Assembly: GCF_001423265.1 (NCBI RefSeq)
Contig: NZ_LMND01000033.1
Location: forward strand, 196 to 64,195
Direction of reading: 5' to 3'
Length of the DNA: 64,000 nucleotides
Source of the DNA: Methylobacterium sp. Leaf108
GTDB lineage: Bacteria; Pseudomonadota; Alphaproteobacteria; Rhizobiales; Beijerinckiaceae
Under the pieces are notes generated by a model. It did no database searches and was not told the origin of the DNA. It saw nothing but the letters and a program-made list of their open reading frames with translations. Below are positions 61,226 through 64,000 of the stretch, one piece after another (within the stretch, counting starts at the first letter, position 1; each line of letters opens with the position of its first letter). Position numbers and translations under genes: made by a program.

Positions 61226-62140
61226 TCAGCCTACACCGATCGATCCCGCCACTTGCGCCGTCTCCCGGGCCGCCCGCAGGATGACCGCCGCCACGGTCTC
61301 CGGCGCCTCCTCGTGGGCGAGGTGGCCGAGGTTGCGCAGGAGTTCGACCCTGGCGCCGGGAATGCGCCGCTGCACGGCGAAAGCGGTCTCGGGCGAGACC
61401 GCCCTGTCGTCGCCGCCCACCACCAGCAGGGTCGGGACGGAAAGGCGCGGCAGGTCGCGGTCGAGGGCGGCCAGATCCCAGTTCGCCATCATCCCGAGCG
61501 CCCCGGCGACATGACCGGGAAAGCGCAGCAGGCGGCGGTAGAGGGCGAGGCCGTGGGCGTCGAGCTTCGAGCCGGTGCCGCGCATCAGGCGCTCCACCGC
61601 CGCGGTGTCGGCGCTCCAGGCGAAGATCTTCGGGGTGACGGGGTTGAGGAACAGCACCTTGGCGAGACTCGGGAACAGCACCGAGGCGAGGCCGGGGAAG
61701 GGCATCAGCGCACCGTTGAGGGCGACGAGGAGGTCCGGCCTGGCGCCGCCCTCGAGGCTCATCCGCGCCAGGATCGCGGCGCCGGCCGAATGCCCCACCG
61801 CGATCCGGGGCGCGACATCGAGGTGGCGCAGGAGCCCGGCGAGCGCCGCTGACATGCCGGGCAGGGACAGCCGGCCCGGCGGCAGCGGGTCGGTGAATCC
61901 GTGGCCCGGCAGGTCGAGGGCGAGCACCCGGAAGTCGGCGGCCAGGAGGGGCGCCAGCGCGCGCCAGGAATGGGTGGCCGCGCCGGTGCCGTGGACGAGG
62001 AGCAGGGCCGGCGCGTCGGGTCGGCCCATCTCCTGGATGTGCCACACGAGGCCGGCGGCCTCGACGAAGCGGCTCGCGGCGCGGTTGGGCCAGTCGCCCC
62101 CGTCGCGCTCCCACTGGGGACGGTCGCTGCGGCTCGTCAT
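61226..62140 (-). CDS. bchO: Alpha/beta hydrolase BchO (magnesium chelatase-associated)
   Basis: 304 residues. HGTGAATHSWRALAPLL (oxyanion), VGHSAGAAILARMSLEGG (nucleophile elbow), the acid in LLVVGGDDRAVSP and His in NLGHLAHEEAPE form a complete triad. The N-terminus WERDGGDWPNRAASRFVEAAGLVWHIQEMG is diagnostic for BchO, encoded beside magnesium chelatase genes in purple bacteria; its exact role in bacteriochlorophyll synthesis is not known. Its ATG overlaps the bchD stop by ATGA, so it is coupled. Confidence 0.92.
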   Translation of the reverse strand: MTSRSDRPQWERDGGDWPNRAASRFVEAAGLVWHIQEMGRPDAPALLLVHGTGAATHSWRALAPLLAADFRVLALDLPGHGFTDPLPPGRLSLPGMSAALAGLLRHLDVAPRIAVGHSAGAAILARMSLEGGARPDLLVALNGALMPFPGLASVLFPSLAKVLFLNPVTPKIFAWSADTAAVERLMRGTGSKLDAHGLALYRRLLRFPGHVAGALGMMANWDLAALDRDLPRLSVPTLLVVGGDDRAVSPETAFAVQRRIPGARVELLRNLGHLAHEEAPETVAAVILRAARETAQVAGSIGVG

Positions 62141-63930
62141 CGCGTCTCCTGCGACAGCGCCTTGACGGCGCCGCTCACCTGGCTCGCGTCGGCATAGGGC
62201 AGCGCGAGGTAGCGGGCGTCCATGGCCGCGGCCAGGCGCCGGGCCACGTCCTGGGGTCGGGGGGCGGTGTCGATGAAGATCGCGCGGATGCCGGTGGCCC
62301 GCAGCGCCGCGGCCGCCTTCAGCGCGTCGGCGCCGGCCTGCGCCCGGCCGGCCTCGCCGACGCGGTCGATGTTGGCGCGCCCGTCGGTGAGGATCACCAC
62401 CACCGGGGTGCCCCCGCCGCGGCGCACGCCCAGCGCCACCTGCATGGCGATGTCGAGGCCGCTGGCGAGCGGCGTGCCGCCGCCGCCGGGCAGGGCCGAG
62501 AGGCCGCGCTTGGCCCGCACCAGCGAGCGCGTCGGCGGCAAGACCAGTTCGGCGCTGCGCCCGCGGAACGCCACCAGGGCGACCTTGTCGCGGCGGATGT
62601 AGGCCTCGGCCAGGAGCAGCTCGACGGCGCCCTTGGCCTCGGCCAGCCGCTCCAGGGCGGCCGAGCCGGAGGCGTCCACGGCGAAGATCGTGGTGGTCTC
62701 GGTGCGCTGCTTGAAGCGGGCGATGCGCACGTCCTGCGGGCGCACCACGAGGCGCCGCCCTTCGCGCCCGCGCATCCGCTGCCAGGGGGCGGCCGCGCGC
62801 AGGGTCTCGATGAGGTCGAGGCGGCCGCTGCGCGCGTCGCCGGGCCGGCTGCCGGCCGGGCGGCCGCTGCGGGAGGAGGCCGCCGCCGCGCCGATCCGGC
62901 CGGCCCGCGGCACCTTGGGCCTGAGCCCGCCCTCCGCGAGCTGCGCCAGCAGGCCCGGGGGGATCGCGGCCCGCGCCGCTTCGACCACGCGGTCCTCGAG
63001 CTCGGATGCGGTCCGCTCGGCGTCGGTCTCCGGCGCGGGCTGCGGCTCCTGCGGCGGGCCGTCCGCGCCCTCCTCGTCGGGTTCCTGGGCGTCGGATTCT
63101 TCGGCCTCCTCCGGCGCCGTGGGCGGCAGCCGGGTCGCGCGCGGGCCGAGCACCAGCCGCGCCGCTTCGATCGTGTCGGCCTCGTCCACGGTGGAGCGTC
63201 CATCGAGGCCGGCGGCGATCCGGGCGACGCGGGCGGCCAGCAGCGGGCCGCGCAGGGACAGGACGCCGAGCGCGGCCGACGCCTGGCACAGGGCCGTCAC
63301 TGCGTCCTCCCCCAGCACCGCCGCGCCCATCGGGGGACGGGGGAGCTGATCCGCGTCAGCCTCGACGTCCCTGACCGACAGATCGGTGAGGTCGATCCAG
63401 AAGGCGAGCCGTTCGGCGAGCACCGGGGGGGCTCGCTCCTCCTCGCCGATGCCCTCGTCGAGGAGGACCAGTCCGAACCGGGCCGGCCGGCTCTCGGCGA
63501 GCCCGTCGCGCTCCACCCGGACGAGTCCGGTGTCGAGGGCGGCGGCCAGGCGCGCCGCCGTGCCGGGGCTGAGGCGCTCGGCCATGGGCACGACGACGAT
63601 GCCGCCGTCGGCGTCCGCGAGCAGGCCCCGTTGCGCCACCGGCCGCCCGGCGGCCAGGGTCGCGGCGAGGTCGAGGCCGCCGATCAGGCGATCGTCGGCG
63701 ATGGTGCCCGGCATCTTTCGCCATGGCGCGGCCTTCGGCATGGCCGCGTGGAGGGCGGCGAGCCAGGCGTCGCGCACCGGTCCCGCGCCGGCGCGCACCA
63801 GGACACCGCCGCAGCCGTGGGGATCGTTCGCCACGAGACGGGCGATGCGCAGGGCGTCGCGCCACAGGGCCGCCGCATGGAACCCGCCCTCCCCCGCAGA
63901 GGGTGGAGGGTCCGCCGGCACCGTGTTCAA
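62137..63930 (-). CDS. bchD: Magnesium chelatase subunit D
   Basis: 597 residues, the integrin-like subunit that, with BchI and BchH, inserts magnesium into protoporphyrin IX. N-terminal AAA+-like domain without a proper Walker A (as expected for BchD), then an acidic, Pro/Glu-rich linker (EAEESDAQEPDEEGADG), and a C-terminal von Willebrand A domain with MIDAS FAVDASGSAALERL and VILTDGRANID. The first codon is unclear: TTG at 63930 overlaps the bchI stop, and GTG at 63921 is an alternative. Operon bchI-bchD-bchO. Confidence 0.95.
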   Translation of the reverse strand: MNTVPADPPPSAGEGGFHAAALWRDALRIARLVANDPHGCGGVLVRAGAGPVRDAWLAALHAAMPKAAPWRKMPGTIADDRLIGGLDLAATLAAGRPVAQRGLLADADGGIVVVPMAERLSPGTAARLAAALDTGLVRVERDGLAESRPARFGLVLLDEGIGEEERAPPVLAERLAFWIDLTDLSVRDVEADADQLPRPPMGAAVLGEDAVTALCQASAALGVLSLRGPLLAARVARIAAGLDGRSTVDEADTIEAARLVLGPRATRLPPTAPEEAEESDAQEPDEEGADGPPQEPQPAPETDAERTASELEDRVVEAARAAIPPGLLAQLAEGGLRPKVPRAGRIGAAAASSRSGRPAGSRPGDARSGRLDLIETLRAAAPWQRMRGREGRRLVVRPQDVRIARFKQRTETTTIFAVDASGSAALERLAEAKGAVELLLAEAYIRRDKVALVAFRGRSAELVLPPTRSLVRAKRGLSALPGGGGTPLASGLDIAMQVALGVRRGGGTPVVVILTDGRANIDRVGEAGRAQAGADALKAAAALRATGIRAIFIDTAPRPQDVARRLAAAMDARYLALPYADASQVSGAVKALSQETR

Positions 63931-64000
63931 AGCGAAAAGACCTCGGCCACCGCCCGCGCCACGCGCGCGGTCGAGCCGGATTCGTCCAGCGGGTTGCGGC
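63927..64000 (-). CDS. bchI: Magnesium chelatase ATPase subunit I, last codons only
   Basis: The window end reads, on the minus strand, RNPLDESGSTARVARAVAEV then FSL and TGA. This is the C-terminus of BchI, the AAA+ motor of magnesium chelatase; about 23 codons are in the window. It overlaps the bchD start, agreeing with the bchI-bchD order. Confidence 0.85.
   Translation of the reverse strand, partial: RNPLDESGSTARVARAVAEVFSL

Overview
The window is very GC-rich and tightly packed. It reads as the chromosome of a pink-pigmented, aerobic anoxygenic-phototroph-type alphaproteobacterium of the order Hyphomicrobiales (Rhizobiales), most likely Methylobacteriaceae (Methylobacterium/Methylorubrum). 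Four things point there. The right edge carries a bchI-bchD-bchO magnesium-chelatase block for bacteriochlorophyll. A desaturase/acyltransferase/glycosyltransferase triad resembles C30 carotenoid glycosyl-ester synthesis. An Mcl2-like CoA-ester lyase fits ethylmalonyl-CoA/glyoxylate-type carbon metabolism. Rhizobiales gene orders are present (pheA-kdsB-cycM; thrS-yidD-IscU-like scaffold-folE-hisI; glnK-amtB). No tRNA, rRNA, CRISPR array, prophage or complete insertion sequence was seen.

Layout. 1-9 kb: the 5' part of an outer-membrane beta-barrel gene, pgeF, then a beta-oxidation group (FadJ-type fusion, FadA-type thiolase, large acyl-CoA dehydrogenase) with a c-di-GMP phosphodiesterase and a DUF2059 protein inserted. 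9-13.3 kb: a 1221-residue PodJ-like polar-organiser candidate and a DUF3429 membrane protein. 13.3-17.5 kb: the DNA-damage pair PdeM/LHR helicase and a lipase-family hydrolase. 17.7-22.8 kb: DUF6460 protein, MATE exporter, DUF2336 protein, Mcl2-like lyase, small membrane protein. 22.8-25.9 kb: a palindromic repeat cluster, then uvrC-pgsA-moaD. 26-30.3 kb: an orphan zinc-binding protein behind a Zur-like box, an ABC exporter, and an exported-looking alpha-hydroxy-acid dehydrogenase with an internal CxxCH motif.

30.3-37.6 kb is a minus-strand block: ftsK (frameshifted in this sequence), a TorF-type porin, amtB, glnK and tesB. 37.7-43.3 kb holds a UbiH-type monooxygenase, ppa, a GNAT enzyme, a dual-specificity phosphatase, pheA and kdsB. 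43.6-49.1 kb holds cycM, the carotenoid triad, cutA and nadK. 49-54.8 kb holds a DUF2336/lytic transglycosylase pair joined by an ATGA overlap, a degenerate CitE-like protein, two flavin enzymes and a periplasmic protein. 54.8-55.3 kb is a lower-GC VapD/DUF5397 two-gene unit that looks like a toxin-antitoxin insertion behind thrS. 55.4-61.2 kb holds thrS, a remnant of a 2-hydroxycarboxylate transporter, yidD, an Fe-S scaffold gene, folE, hisI and a patatin phospholipase. 61.2 kb to the end is bchO, bchD and the last codons of bchI.

Regulatory signals read by eye include a perfect TTAA-N7-TTAA (CtrA-type) site before ftsK, a Zur-like palindrome before znuA, a sigma54-like promoter before glnK-amtB, a 21-bp-phased direct-repeat operator candidate before the hydroxy-acid dehydrogenase, two near-identical intrinsic terminators behind the porin and amtB, and several short 14-21-bp tandem arrays.
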